This document shows positions 24,421 to 37,078 of a stretch of DNA of 64,000 bases, piece by piece. This stretch comes from Eumeta japonica (lineage: Eukaryota; Arthropoda; Insecta; Lepidoptera; Psychidae): the NCBI GenBank assembly GCA_005406025.1, contig BGZK01000076.1:682001-746000 (forward strand). The letters are read 5' to 3'. The notes beneath the pieces are model-generated. The model did not search any database and had not been told where the DNA came from. It saw only the letters and a list, made by a program, of their open reading frames with translations. A program made the translations under genes and the position numbers. The stretch's first letter is position 1. Every line of letters starts with the position of its first letter.

Positions 24421-25281
24421 TACCCTTTAAAAGCATTCCTTGTTTATGTTCAAAAAACAATTTCCGTATCAATAAAGCGCACTTAGGTGCGTGTTCCATC
24501 TTGAGAGTGGAAAGAGCAAGACAATTATATTGTTTCGCCATAGAAAATAATATATGCCTCGCACTCACATTACTTCTTGAGATAGCACGTGATTTGAGTG
24601 AGGTCTATTAATACGGGCTAATGTTACTGATATAAAAAACGCATACACAGAAAACGTACTACCATTTGAGTTTATCTAAAAAAAAAAACAGCAATTGAAA
24701 GTAATTCACGTATTTCGATAGGCGGACTTTGTTTTCGAATGTTAGTAAGTAATAGCATTTAGTCTAACCTTAGAATCGTTAACTTATTAACAAATTAACT
24801 TAACAACTGCCTAATAATACCGACTTGAATAAACGTCCTGAATGTTTAGGTACATCTAGTGTTGTGTGTAATATTGTTTTTTTTTTTGTAAGTAAATTCT
24901 TTCAATGTAGGTGATTGACGACTCTTTGCTATATTCGTATCGTTCGTGAATAATCACTTCCATATCTCCAAAACGAGTATGCTGCAGTTGCGTTTATGTA
25001 TAGAAACACATTTTCACAGATACCTTTTCATTAAAGTCATTATTTGCTATTTCTACCCTTAAACGTACCGCGATGTTACACATTCCTTACTTGTAGCCGA
25101 ACGCGAACTTACGATTGAAAATCGAATTTCACATGTTGTTAATTTATATATAGTATTCTTGCAAATCGTGGTGTTTATTAGAAAAACGCGAGATCGCGCA
25201 CGGGGGTGTAGCGCTCGTGAGTGTGAGGTGAAACAGAGGTGCGTAGGTCGTGGAGATGTCGCGACAGTTGACGGCAATCAC

Positions 25282-25400
25282 CTGCAGTATCTGATGGTGA
25301 AAGCTGGTGTCGGGTGGCAGACGCGCGACCGGTGCGTGCGGCGGCGACGGCGTCTGCTGCGGCGAGCCCTCCGCCCCGCCGGAGCCTTCGTGCGCCATTT
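25282..25400 (-). CDS. HDAC4: HDAC4-family class IIa histone deacetylase, first coding exon (exon A)
   Basis: This exon encodes the N-terminus of a class IIa histone deacetylase, a nucleo-cytoplasmic transcriptional co-repressor. The acceptor CACCTTGCAG ends at 25401. Two untranslated bases follow, then ATG at 25398 and 39 complete codons to the donor CTGCAG|GTGATT at 25282/25281, ending in phase 0. The peptide begins MAHEGSGGAEGS, continues with a Pro/Ser-rich stretch, and ends DTSFHHQILQ. That end leads directly into the glutamine-rich helix coded by exon B, as in the family. The N-terminus itself is not conserved, so the call rests on position, phase and the DTSFHHQIL junction. The acceptor just before the ATG means an upstream, mostly untranslated exon exists. 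It is also possible that an upstream coding exon reads through in frame, because the bases before ATG complete an xAA codon. Confidence 0.85.
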
Positions 25401-26212
25401 CTGCAAGGTGACAACAAATTCATTGAGAACCTTAATCGCGGAATGAGCAGTACAAAGCGGTTACGATTGTGTGTGCAAAGATAATGCCTATAGTGAATCA
25501 AATTCTTAACATAAAAGAGCCTATGTCATTTTATTCTCAAATTGTTTGTGAATGTAGTAAAAGCATCAGTTTCATTCAGCGTTAGCCTTAAATAGGCGAG
25601 AAAAACCCTTTATGATGACACTTCCAGTTCTGTATATCGGTAGGTATTAGGCCATATTTCTCAGGACTTAAATTTTTATATGTTTTAACTCGTAAAAGAA
25701 CTGTTGGAACTAATACAGATTCGATGTCCTTTGTTATATTATTATACAAATACTAATATTATAAAATAAATTAAAAATGGATATTGTTTTTCATATAATT
25801 TACACGTTAATTCAGAATTTAATTAATAAATAATTTTATTAATAATATTAATACATAAGGGAGATAATAATTTCAGGGTCAAAAGATAATGAGTCGAGTA
25901 ACAATTAAAAAAGGACTCTATTTTTCTACTTAAAACTGCAAAAAATTCAACCTAATTTGCAATTTACAAAATAAAAAAACAAATTAAGGATATAAACAAA
26001 ATCATAAATCAAAATATTATCGATAATAATTGTGCAATAGTTTCAAGCAAATTAATAATAAGAGCAACGCTAACAACAAACAAATTATACGTTATAACAA
26101 AATAATTCCTATAACATAAACATACTATCTTATTTGAAAAAAAAATGAAATGTATATCTATAAAATAAAAACAAATATTAAAAGCAAGTCGGTTGAGTTT
26201 TTATCGCTAATG

Positions 26213-26222
26213 CTATTTTTAG
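26213..26222. promoter_or_regulatory. perfect MEF2 consensus CTATTTTTAG
   Basis: It matches CTA(A/T)4TAG about 0.8 kb upstream of exon A. The context is AT-rich, so a chance match is likely. It is listed because HDAC4-type proteins act through MEF2. Confidence 0.25.
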
Positions 26223-26799
26223 TCTGTGTTATCGGGTGACAACTAATACACTGCGGTCACTCCGCTCGTATTATTTGGTTTCTTTACGTTTTGAGTGTGT
26301 TTATCGTCATTTTATTGATTTATTTCACAACCACTACTTTCTTTCTGCGAGTCTCCTGGGAATTTAGCATGAAGCTCTACACGAGAATCTGTCTATAGGG
26401 CTGTACCTTTCATTCATCACTTTGCGCCAACAGGATAGCACTATAGGTATAGAGATTCTTGTACGATGCGTCGTGCTAGGTCCGCCGATCGCGCTTTACG
26501 TGTACGACCCCGACAATACGATACTGGACGCCGGGAGATTGGCCACAATATAAGTATACTTATTTTAGGTCTCACTGACATGCTTGACGTGAGCTCGTTG
26601 TGTACGGATTTCAAGGCCGGCCCATCGACCAGATATCGACGACATAGATCGCTATGTGAATAGTGTATAGCGACTGATCACCGTAGACAGCCTTTGCAGA
26701 AGTAGGAAAGCATTATTAAAAAAAAATGTTGTAACTGAATCACGGGTAAACGGACTGCAGTTTGCTATGCCCTTGTAATATCTATAATGCGATGACTTA

Positions 26800-26900
26800 A
26801 TTGGGCCATATCATTGACGTACTGATGGACAGACGGACGGACGGAAATTACGAAACTATAAGGGTTCCGTTTTTGCTATTTTGGCTCGGAACTCTTAAAA
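26800..26900 (+). mobile_element. remnant of a 'GGGTTCCGT' lepidopteran repeat
   Basis: GACAGACGGACGGACGGA is followed by CTATAAGGGTTCCGTTTTTGC and TCGGAACTCTT. This is the usual 3' region of a widespread non-LTR-derived repeat. A second short remnant (AGGGTTCC, TACGGAACCC) lies near 15053-15083. Confidence 0.55.
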
Positions 26901-27353
26901 GTATTGATCTTACTTCAAAAACATGGTTGTTAAATAACATCACTTTTACTAAGCCTCTAATAAATAAAATCTCAGAATATCAAAATCTGCGTAATGTCGA
27001 TTAATGATTTGATACTATCTATCATTCTATAACTGACACTACTTTCGAGTTTTTATATCCAGGCCCAAGTCTGAAGTCAGATCCGTCTCCCTCATGTAAT
27101 TAATTCAAAATAAATTAAATAATCAAAAAAATGAAATCTATAAAAATTACATGTAAAGTAACATTAGCTTTATACCGTGTGAAATGGATCATGCATATCC
27201 GCAAATATTCACAATTTCGTTCTTTTTTTAGAACAACTTTGCCCAAGAAACCATAGTCAATGAAATAGCCGTTTCTGATATATATATTCCAAAAATATGT
27301 GTTCCAACCTTGCGATCTTGCTGAAGATCACGTGTCACGCCGTTCACAGAATG

Positions 27354-27395
27354 CTCAATCGCTACCGCGAGGCCAGTCCCGCGGTAGCGATTGAG
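27354..27395. repeat. perfect 16-bp GC-containing inverted repeat, 10-base loop
   Basis: CTCAATCGCTACCGCG (27354-27369) pairs exactly with CGCGGTAGCGATTGAG (27380-27395) around AGGCCAGTCC. After a short bulge, CACA/TGTG extends the stem. It is the most stable hairpin I noticed. It sits about 2 kb upstream of exon A. It could be a small structured RNA, a transposon end or a recent palindrome. Confidence 0.8.
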
Positions 27396-29269
27396 TGTGA
27401 CAACTATTCCCAACGCATGCGATCGTTAAGCTATCAAAAAAATTTAGGTATGTTGTTAGAAGTGTTACGGTATTGACGTTTTTGAAAGTAAGATTGCATG
27501 CGATTTATATTGAATTAATTTAATAACAATGCTTTCCACTGATATCGAATATGCAAACATGGTTTATTGTTCGGGAGTTTGCAGAGGTGACATTGCTACG
27601 GCTTTAAAACTTTATAGTGAAACGTACTCTGACAGTCAACAACATACGAGTCTGCAGGTAATATTGCGTGTCGTGTATCGTTTACGCGATAATTTGCCTT
27701 AGATTACCTTGTTTGTTTAGAGGTGAGTGGATCACATGTGGAAAATCAGAGACTAATATAATAATACTTTCGACGACTTTTGCATCAATCACATCAAGTG
27801 TCATTTGTACGTAAGTGAATAGAATTAAAATATACATATATCGCATAGCCCGAGCGTGTGGCAAAATTCGAGTTCGTCACATCCCTCGCCATCCGTCGTC
27901 GAATGACGGCGGTGCACGGCGCCTGCACTTTCAGACTGGCCGATCTTTTAGGAAGGTTGTTTCTATATTATGTTATATTATATGTAAGTATATTTTCAAT
28001 GACATATTTTTGTTATAATTACTTGGGCAAACTTGTTCTAAAACTCCTTACTCCATTTACTCCTTAAATTATGAATATTTGCCAAAAATACATGATCGAT
28101 TTCACGCTGTACAAAAAACTAAGTATTCTAAGGACAATCTGTTTTAAAATCATCACTCTTTCCACAGTTTGAAGACTGAAACCAGAAAATGTTTTTTTTT
28201 ACAAAGAGCTGCTTTGGGATAATTTTCATGTTGTTATATACAAATATGTAAAAGAAATGACTAAACCTCAATTTCAAAGTCAATAAATATATTCAGGCAA
28301 TTCGAGTAAAAAGTATGACTCATTACGACTTATTGAAGATTTGCTCTAGAAAACCCATCTTTAACAGAATTTAGAACGCGAAAAGGGTAACGGGGAAGTG
28401 GAAACGGAGCGTCGAAGGGTATGAAAGAAAGTACTTCAATAAAAGTATTCAATCTATCTACCCTTTCATACTTCCATGGAGTTGCAAGACTATGTCCTAA
28501 TTTATTGATCAAATGTTCAAAATATAAAATTGTCCTTTTCTGTGAACCCATAATTTACGCTTGAATATAATTTTTTGGCGCCAGAATTTATGTTATCTTA
28601 TCCATCTGGTCCTCAAAGTTAAGATTTTTACTTGTATTTCAGGGATTAAATTACTATATTTTGTATCGGTTTATTCTACCCTATATATAACGATATGTAC
28701 TATAACATATAGAAAATTAAAAAACAAAGTATATAGTTTTGTTAATATATAACTAACAGTTTTTCCAAAATAGTTCGTACCGAAAAATCCTTTTGAAAGC
28801 AATAGCTATTTTTACTTGCCTCTTTTCCTATACTTTTATAAATTTCCAAGAAATTCTATATTAATATATACATCAGAAGCAATTTTATTATTATTGTGTT
28901 TGTTCTAATACTCTATGTCCAATGTAATATGAAAAAACAAGTTTTTGTTTAAGATTACGGCAAGACAAGTGTTTGGATACTCTTGGGTACTTCAATGTCC
29001 GAGAATATAGGAAAAAACGAGAATAACATTCAAAAAGCCTTCGGCACAGTCAAATTTGGATACATTGATGTTAAATGCGCTATTAAGGCAATAATAACAA
29101 TACGGATATTTTGAAAGACATGATAATACGCAATGAAATGGTACAAATATAGAAGTGTTTTCAAGTACACATATCTAGAGTTTCACAAACTACGTGTACC
29201 AATATAATATAAAAGGAACGAATATTTTGTTTGCATGGTATTAACATCAGACTGGCTGATTTTACTCGG

Positions 29270-29465
29270 GCGCGTAACAGAGTAGAAGGTTGTATGTAGG
29301 TCGGGGGGTGCCGACCGGGGGCTCCGTAGGGGGCGGCGGCGGGTGGAAGGAGGCAGAAATGGGAGTGGCAACGGCGGTGGGGAATTCTATTTCGGTCCGC
29401 GACTCCTTCTATATTTAGCCGCTTGCCCACACAGCCCGGGACCCAAGACTCTCGTCCTTGGTGGA
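29270..29465. promoter_or_regulatory. GC-rich island with perfect MEF2 site
   Basis: A G-rich (plus strand) segment with GGGGGCTCCGTAGGGGGCGG leads to CTATATTTAG at 29409-29418, a perfect MEF2 consensus, followed by CCGCTTGCCC. The AT core stands out in GC-rich flanks. It is a candidate enhancer or promoter of HDAC4, 3.9 kb upstream of exon A. Confidence 0.4.
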
Positions 29466-31270
29466 CGGCCAATTTATTACGTTTAATTTTAATATATGAT
29501 TTATAAAAATGACCTCATCACAATCTTCTGATACAGTAATATAACAATATAAATAATGATAATAAATACACATTTCTTCAAGAACTAAAAACTGACAGGT
29601 TACAGAAATAACTTTGAGAATTTCTTACACAGCTTCGGAGACCCGGCGCGAGGCGGGCCGGGCTACGGCGGTACGGAGCTACGAGCTACGCGCTGTGTGT
29701 AGCGTAGTCTTGAGCCTACTACGACTTCGCGTAGTACAAACTTTATTGCGTAGTATACGCGTTAAAAAGACGAAAGTTGATGTAGGTACACAATATTTTT
29801 AACCTCCACTGCATATTAGATATAACAAATCGTTTATTTACCTAAAAGCGATTAGCAATATTATTGATCTCTTCTGAGTAAATATATGTGTACAGTGAAT
29901 TATATTAAAAACCAATTTAGTATTCAATTCGTTATACTTGTTATATTAAGTGGATTCATTTATCCAATCATCTACCAAGTTCTTAATATTTACAAAAATC
30001 GCAACTTCTCGGTATTCTCTTGATACATGATTATTGATACGTGTGTGGACAATATTATTTGGCATCGTTTTGTTCTATCTAGACTGACTACGCCATAAAA
30101 CATTGCTTTCTTTTTATACTTACATACACTTTGATAGTTTTATTATAATCAGTTTCATTGGCAAAATAAGAAAAACAATTACATTAGATCTCTTGAATTG
30201 TATCTTGGACTACTATATTATTAAATGCTATTGTACTGAATTTATGAAACCATTAAATAAACATCTAGATGTATATTATCGTACAGGTAAGTATCTAAAA
30301 TGTCTAAGATGCTTTGGCTCATCTACTTACTTTAAGTGGCGCTAATGCACCGACAGTGAGTGTAGTGATTAGTTGCGGTTTTGTTACGACACCATCCTAG
30401 ACGTTTAGATATTGTAAAAGATGCCGAATTAATGCCCCCTAAAATTAATCGAATTACTCTTCATAGGTCAATATCAGTTAAATTTATAGAACTGTAATGT
30501 TATTTATCGTATTTAAAAAGCCATTAATTATTAAAAGGCAGTGGATTATTGCTTAGAAATTTGAACAACTAACAGCTTGGCGCTATATGTTGGGGCGTGG
30601 TGCTATATTCAGAATATTATTATTTATAAAATTGGAGGGCATCAGTAATAATTTTCCTAAAATAAGATTATGATATTTTTTTTTTACAATTACTTGTAAA
30701 TTATGTTTTTGAAGCCTCTCTATCAGTGTTCTTTTTAGAATGTTAGTAATGGTTAAATTTCGATCGACATATTTAAAAAGTAGGAAAAGTTAAAAAAACG
30801 TCTTCTGTTGTACAATATAAAACCGTAAAGTGATGCAATTAGGAGTCATATTTGTCAAACAAAATATTTTTTTCTTATGTTTTATAAGCACACACATCTT
30901 TGCCCAAATAAATATTTTTTATAATAATAAATAAATGAAATAAAATAAAAAACCTTTCATTTTCTGTTATAAAAGTTATAGCATTAAGTGCCGTACTATA
31001 TGGGTGCGTGATAGTTATTTTTAATTTTTTGAGTTTAATATAAAGAAATTAATGAAAAAAATCATAATTAACAGATGATAAGAAATTCCATTTTTTTTTT
31101 GTACAGTTTCGGAATATAATTCATACATTTTTTTACGATATAAGTCAGCATTTTTATTTTGTCAAAGTGACAACTTATTTTCCATGTTATTCACTGCGGT
31201 GTCAATTTTTAGTTTTGACATCACTTTTTTGGAGACATGTTTTGGTGCCTTATAACCCCTCCTCAATATA

Positions 31271-32442
31271 TTAGGTCGGGGAGCTAGTATTTTCGTATTT
31301 TACAAGTAAAAAGTTGCAGTAAAATCTCTCTGATGATGTTGTGTATTTGTAGCCAGTTTTGATATCATTAAATAGAAAAAAAAAGTAAAAGGGAGTCCTG
31401 CTATTCTTCTATAGGTTTTTTGTTCAGCAAAAAGAATTAATCTAATGTAAAAATTAAATACATTTTGAAATTTTATTACAAAAAAAAAAGAAAAATACGA
31501 CACAAGCTACGAAAAAAATTTGTTACGTTTATGGACCCAATGCAGTGTTGGTAAAAGTAGCAAAAAAACTGCTTCAAGTGTTTTTAGTCTGGTAATTTTG
31601 ATGTTAAAGCTGAACCTCTCTCTGGTCGTCCTGTTACGGTGAAAGTAGATGCCACTTTGGAAAAATAGAGCAAGATCGGCATATTAGATCTCACGACATA
31701 GCTCAAGAACTGGGATTGGACAAACAGTTTTGACCCATTTGAAAAAAGCTGGATATACGAAAAAGATTTTTAAAGGATTTCGAAAAATACATACGGCAAG
31801 AACTTTGGTCCCATATGAGCTCACTGGAAGAAACCTAATGAATCGTGTACTCGTTTGCGATATTCTATTGAAACATAATGAAACCGAACCGTTTTTGAAA
31901 AGATTGATTACTGGTGATGAAAAATGGTCGCATACGGCAAGAACGTGCGAAAAAGGTCATGGTCAAAAGTAAAAAAGTTCTCAAGCAAAACCTGGACTAA
32001 CTCGCAAAAGTTGATACTAACTGCTATGTGTATGGTGGGATTGGAAGGGCATTATTCATTATAAACTTTTACGGCCAAGCAAAACTATCAATTCGGATAT
32101 GTACTGGCACCAGCTAATGAGACTCTAACAAGAAGTAGAGAAAAAAACGGTCGGAATTGATTATTAAAAAGGGTGTAGTTTGTACTATGATAACGCCAGA
32201 CCGCATCTTTAACCACTCAGCAAATATTGAGAGTTTGGTTGGGAAATGTCAATACATCCACCATAGTCCTGACCTTGGCCTCAGATTCGGTTAGGTTAAC
32301 ATCAAGAGCGGACTGCCAAATGACTTGTAGTAGTTTTTTGATCAGAATTCCAAAAAGGCAACAAGTAAATAATGTAAACAAAATATGATAAAATTATCTT
32401 TAATTTGCATATAAAATCCAAAAATCTTTTTCCCCGACCACA
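31271..32442 (+). pseudogene. mariner-family transposon relic (1.17 kb)
   Basis: Terminal repeats share GGTCGGGGA (TTAGGTCGGGG at the left; CCCCGACCACA at the right) and are flanked by TA on both sides (31269-31270, 32443-32444), as for Tc1/mariner insertion. Transposase pieces are visible: FKGFRKIHTARTLVPYELT, LLKHNETEPFLKRLITGDEKW (first catalytic Asp in TGDEKW, near 31917), then in other frames TAKPGLT-like text, YDNARPHL (second Asp) and HHSPDL (third Asp). Between the second and third Asp only about 82 bases remain, shorter than the usual D34D spacing, so deletions and frameshifts have killed it. No intact frame exceeds about 80 codons. Confidence 0.9.
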
Positions 32443-32654
32443 TATAATATTAATGTCAATGGTTTCTATTGACCGTTTTTATGTTTTGTGCAAAGCGATG
32501 CGATTGTCACTAAGTTTCTTAACTCCTACTTTCATACGCCTAAGAAACAAGGAGTTTACACCGACTAATCGATCTCGTTTAAACGGTGATAGGGTTAAAT
32601 CGGCGCACGTTTACATATCACAAGATATGTAAGTACGGAGTATTTTTATCGGGC

Positions 32655-33000
32655 ATTCCATAGACGCCCCGATGCAATCGACATCGCGTCGACGCTCACA
32701 CGACTCGGGTCGCCTGTCCGACGACGTTACAGCAAACGAGACGATAAACAGCCGCCTCGTCGCGCGCGTCCCCGCCCCCGCGCTCCAAAAATAGAACGCC
32801 GGCTCTGCGCAGCGCGACAAGTGAAGGACGCGCGAGCACTCGCCGCACCGCGCGGCCGTCCAATTATAGGCCGCGCACGTGAGCGCGCGAGCGACCGCGC
32901 GTGCCGCGTGCTCCGTCCGCGCGTTTGTTTGTTGGTGGTCGGTTAGGTGCTTTATTTTGAGTTTTCGTGGAAGCCGAGCGACCGCTGTCACACGGATGTG
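32655..33000. promoter_or_regulatory. large GC-rich island, candidate 5' promoter
   Basis: One of the largest GC-rich segments, with CpG-dense text and CCCCGCCCCCGC (Sp/KLF-like). Near-MEF2 CCAAAAATAG (32785-32794) and CCAATTATAGG (32860) form AT cores. It lies 7.3 kb upstream of exon A. The untranslated first exon required by the acceptor at 25401 could start here, but no donor can be assigned. Confidence 0.35.
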
Positions 33001-36000
33001 TCGTTGACGCATTTTAATAGAGATTAAACGATGTTTAATAAGTACACTCGAGTCGTAACCATATTACTCATCATTTTTCATTTTTTAATTTGTCACTAAA
33101 ACAGAAATTAAGAAAATTATTCGTAAATCTATATTTCATCACATGCCTTTTGACATCGATTAATTAATGAGAATGGCTAAATGTAGTCAAAAGATATTTT
33201 TTAACAAAACATTCCGTCCAAATAATTTCTAACTATTCATACAGAAAATATTATATCTGTATGCGACCATTCAACAGATCGATTACCAAATCTAATCAAT
33301 TCTATTGCCAATGAAATTCCATCGAGTGCTGCCGATCGAGATCGTTTTAATTCTTCGAGAGATAGCGAAAAATTTTAAAAATGGTATTTCATTATTTTTA
33401 GATTTTCTAAAAGATCGATAAGTATTTGAGATGAATTGTTTCTTCGCGCTTAAAAAGTCTTATTGAGGTTGATTGATTTCAAATTCAAATCAAAAGACAT
33501 TCTTGTCCAAAGTTTTAAAATAACTCTTAGGTTCCTGAACCGATCTACTTTGCAAATTTAAATACTTTTTAAGTTTAAAATATTGCATCGAATGACTAAA
33601 CAATATCTAAATCTTTGACTGAATATTTGAAAGACAATAATGCAATATTTTTTTATAGGCACGTGCCTATGAAAATTTTGAAAGAGAACGTCGATATTTG
33701 TGTTCAAAAATATGAGCTATAAACACTTACGTGTTTTACGAAATCGAAATTATAATTGTCCAATAATGCGCTAAGTTTTGGGGCTGGCCCGCGAGGTCAA
33801 GAGTTACATACTCGTTATCACGAGTACTTATCTACTATATATATATATAGGTATATTCACCTACTTGGTTGCTTTCTATTCTCTTCATGAATTTAATTCG
33901 CCCCACACTACAGCGATAACGTGTCCTGCCCTAAGCTCACTACCCCCTCCCCCCGCAGCCCCAGCCTACCCTCGGAGCTGTTTACCGGCTCACCCCCGTT
34001 AGCCCCGTTGTAGTCCTACCTAAACATGCGACATCCGACGCCAAATTGTCCGTTTGATAAATGAGATTTCCCAATACAACTGCAAACACATCTCGCCTTT
34101 TACCAGCGCACGAGGATGACGTGCGCGCCAGCACACCGCACGGAGCCGCGGGCCGTCCCCGAGGTGTGTCTACACGATTCTTGCATTTAGATAGAAATCG
34201 ACAGACGTTTTCTAGTTTGCGTTTGTTTACGAAACTGCAAATCGCAATATGAAATATAATTTTCAAAAACATTTATTTATAGTTGTTTTCGAGTGTTAAA
34301 TATTATTTAAATTGTTTAAATTGTCCTATACCAGTAGGCTGGAACCGCAAAAAAAGTATGTCTTCAAATCTGCCATATAAAAAGCAATATGATACAGGCA
34401 TTTCATATATTTTTGGTCGATATGAAAATTACATTCATATATACCTGAATGAAGAATTTTAAATATCATAATTTCAATTTTTAACCTTGGGCACCATTTT
34501 ACTTATCAGCTGGCAGAATTTATAAGGATATTTAGTCGATTCGGGAAATCTTCAATATTCGGTGTACATTTTCACATAAATACTGTTGATAAGATACTAT
34601 TTAAACGAAATTTCGTTATAAACTTATGCCTTGTAGAAAATATTCTTACAAATCGAATTCTTTTAATATCAAGATATCTCATAATCGTAACGTCTGCGCG
34701 GAACAACAATAAATATGAGGCAACAAATGATATAATGGACAAAAAACACGTCATAATCGACGTATAAACATAAAATAAGCTAGCGCCTATTTATCAGAAC
34801 GGCGGGTACAAGTCACAGACCTCGGCCTCGGTATCATTCTCATAACTAGGCGTAACATCCATCTGTGTCGGTTATATCCATCGATTGTTTTATGCACGCA
34901 TCTACGTTATCGATGGTCAAAATTTGATCTTTGTACGTGACCGATTCGGTCTCCGCATACGACACCCGTCGCCAGCTCGCTTTCCGTACACACTCGGTTT
35001 ATGGATATTTCTCGTTTGTCTGCTCGGAATCGCCGTCTTCAGTAGTCTTCGAACGGCCGACCGGTCGGGCACGCCCTTCGCCGTCGCGTTACCGTATCGT
35101 CCTCCCTGATCACAGTTCATACGACTGTCCGTCTGTCGAGGATGAAGTATGCCACGCGGAATTTCATTATGTCGACGGGATACCATCGTATGGATAGTTT
35201 ATTGCACTCACCGCAAAATATTATTTCGTGAATGGCAATGTGCGGAACCCGTTAATTTTAATCTTTTTCAATAGCTCCTTCGTGCTTACCGTCATTAGTA
35301 AACAAACAATTTGGACAGATGAAAAAGCACACACACCTATTCGACTCTCTCGCTTGCAGTCGAAACGGTTCTTCATTTTTGATTCTTTCAAACAAGAGGT
35401 AGGACTCCCTTACTTTAATCTTTATACATATTTGTTTGACACTCCATACATTTTCGGTTGGCAGAATCGAATTGCCCCCACTATCGGTCCACGTTTATGC
35501 CCTTTCAAATAGTCAGACAGCTGTTTAAACGAGTCTAACATCTCTAAGCGTTTCGAACCAGTCGTGTATGTCCATCTGTTTTACGCAAGTTATAGAACTA
35601 ACTAGATATATTACATGTTGTATATACTATTACAGTAAGCTATAATGCCTTATAAAGCCATCAGTCGCGTCATACATATAAACAGTGTTTTAGATCCTAA
35701 CGCTCATTAGCTTTTTCTAAGTTTACGGAAGTACAGAAAATGTCCTCACCCTTGGCCAAAATTTGTGCAGAATACAGAGAAGTTGCTTCGCCTGTACACA
35801 GGTTATGTTTTCAAAACCCATTGGATCATTTCGAAACTTATGAATAAACTTTTATTCAATATTATTGGTAATCATTTAATTGATAATATAATCTTTTTAA
35901 GACGCAACTGCAATATCAATATATAAAGAAACGTAAAAGCATTTCATAATATTGTTTAATAAGTATTAATAACAATTTGAAAATAAGAATAAATGAGAAA

Positions 36001-36169
36001 TCAATCACTATTAAGTAATATCGAGAGAATATCTAAGGTTTCTCTCTATCCAATCGCTGTGAAGAAACGTGGTCTCACAGTTTACAGACCGGCCATGTCA
36101 GATTTACTCCGGTGGGGTCAGCACGAGCGGCTCCCTTCTAAACGAGGCCGAAGGCGATCCGAATAACTA

Positions 36170-36480
36170 TAATACAATGAAACGTGTCAATCGGTTCTGG
36201 TTCAAGAATGGTCGCCGCGCGCGCCGCATCCGCGACGCGTCGTCGTCGTTAGTCAATTCCCGGCGCACGCGCGCGTTCCGAAATAGAGTTTTCCGTTCCG
36301 AGTTCGCCGCCGGGGCGTTATTTTAGCTTTCCGATTTATAAAAAGCGCAGCGGGGAGCGACGCGCGTCCGGCCCGTGATTATTTTCGTCCATCTTTGTTT
36401 CTGGCCGGCGGCCGCGGGCGAGGGCGGAGCCGGGGGCCGGGGCGCCCTGCATTTCGGTCAGCGGTTTTCGATTCAAAATG
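36170..36480. promoter_or_regulatory. large GC-rich island with TATA-like element
   Basis: CpG-rich DNA contains CCGAAATAGAG, then TTTATAAAAAGCGCAGCGGGG (TATAAAAA at 36337 on the plus strand), then GGCCGGCGGCCGCGGGC. The TATA-GC arrangement is promoter-like. No recognisable gene follows on either strand. Confidence 0.35.
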
Positions 36481-36825
36481 AGCGGCGCTTCTGCGACTCC
36501 GTTCCTCGTATGTACGGCAGTGAGATCATTGCGAGTCCCATCATTGGTTTTTGAAACCGTGATTCGTTATTTTGTACGATTTTTGACGTGACAACGTCTT
36601 ATAAATTGGTTTGCCGGGTGACACTTCAAGAATGCCGCTCCGCTCACGTTATGCGCTCACAATGAGCGAGTGAGAGGCACGCGTCCTTCCACTCGGCATG
36701 GTTAGCCCGCCTAAGAGCGAGAGAGACAGACATAAAAGTGAAAGGCACGCGTCCCTTCCACTCAGATAGAACAAGTTGTTGTAGTAAACGCTGTTTCATT
36801 GTACGCAAATGTATTGCAAGTTATT

Positions 36826-37078
36826 GTATGTATATTTGTATATAAATACGTATGTATGTGTAAAGGTAAAAATAAATTTTGTTAATATGAAATTCAGTGC
36901 GAGATTCTTTGTATAAATTAATGTTTTAAATATAATTCTTTGTATAAATAAATGTTTTAAATTGTTACTATTATTTCATCCTTCTTCCTACTATACGAAT
37001 GAATATTCACATTAAAATGATTTTACCACTCAAAGTTGTTGTCACGTAAACTTTCGCCCGTATAGACTTTACAGGCAA
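36826..37078 (+). repeat. inverted repeat, left copy (partner 40237-40464)
   Basis: It reads GTATGTATATTTGTATATAA at its outer edge and ends CTTTACAGGCAA. Apart from a ~31-bp internal duplication (ATTCTTTGTATAAAT..), it is the reverse complement of 40237-40464. A pair of 20-bp direct repeats (GGCACGCGTCC.TTCCACTC) lies just outside at 36676 and 36744. It may be an end of a composite or foldback element, or an independent repeat copy. Confidence 0.75.

Larger units (their letters stand above)
17597..25281 (-). other. HDAC4 intron between exons A and B (7.7 kb)
   Basis: The intron begins GTGATT at 25281 and ends TTTCCAG at 17597. It holds an imperfect inverted repeat near the acceptor (17612), a GC-rich island with alternating purine-pyrimidine runs (18530-18790), a (TA)n stretch near 19009-19032, a perfect palindrome (19621), a small GC-rich patch (21490-21590), the 3' end of a dispersed repeat (22735-22955) and an RTE fragment (23585-24420). 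The remaining parts, including 19650-21480, 21600-22730 and 24430-25280, show no gene. Confidence 0.8.

Noticed and set aside
23861..24430. 189-codon plus-strand frame
   Set aside because: It is the antisense shadow of the RTE reverse transcriptase fragment.
32611..33012. 133-codon minus-strand frame
   Set aside because: Arg/Ala/Cys-rich translation of the CpG island with no family resemblance.
9104..33402. Further YTAWWWWTAR matches in AT-rich DNA (for example near 9104 and 33393)
   Set aside because: Such sites are expected often in AT-rich sequence and have no island context.
36183..36240. FWFKNGRRARRIR, resembling homeodomain helix 3 (WFxNRRA)
   Set aside because: It carries an extra residue inside the core, has no helix 1 or 2, no splice context, and lies in an Arg-rich reading of a GC-rich island. 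It is a chance resemblance.
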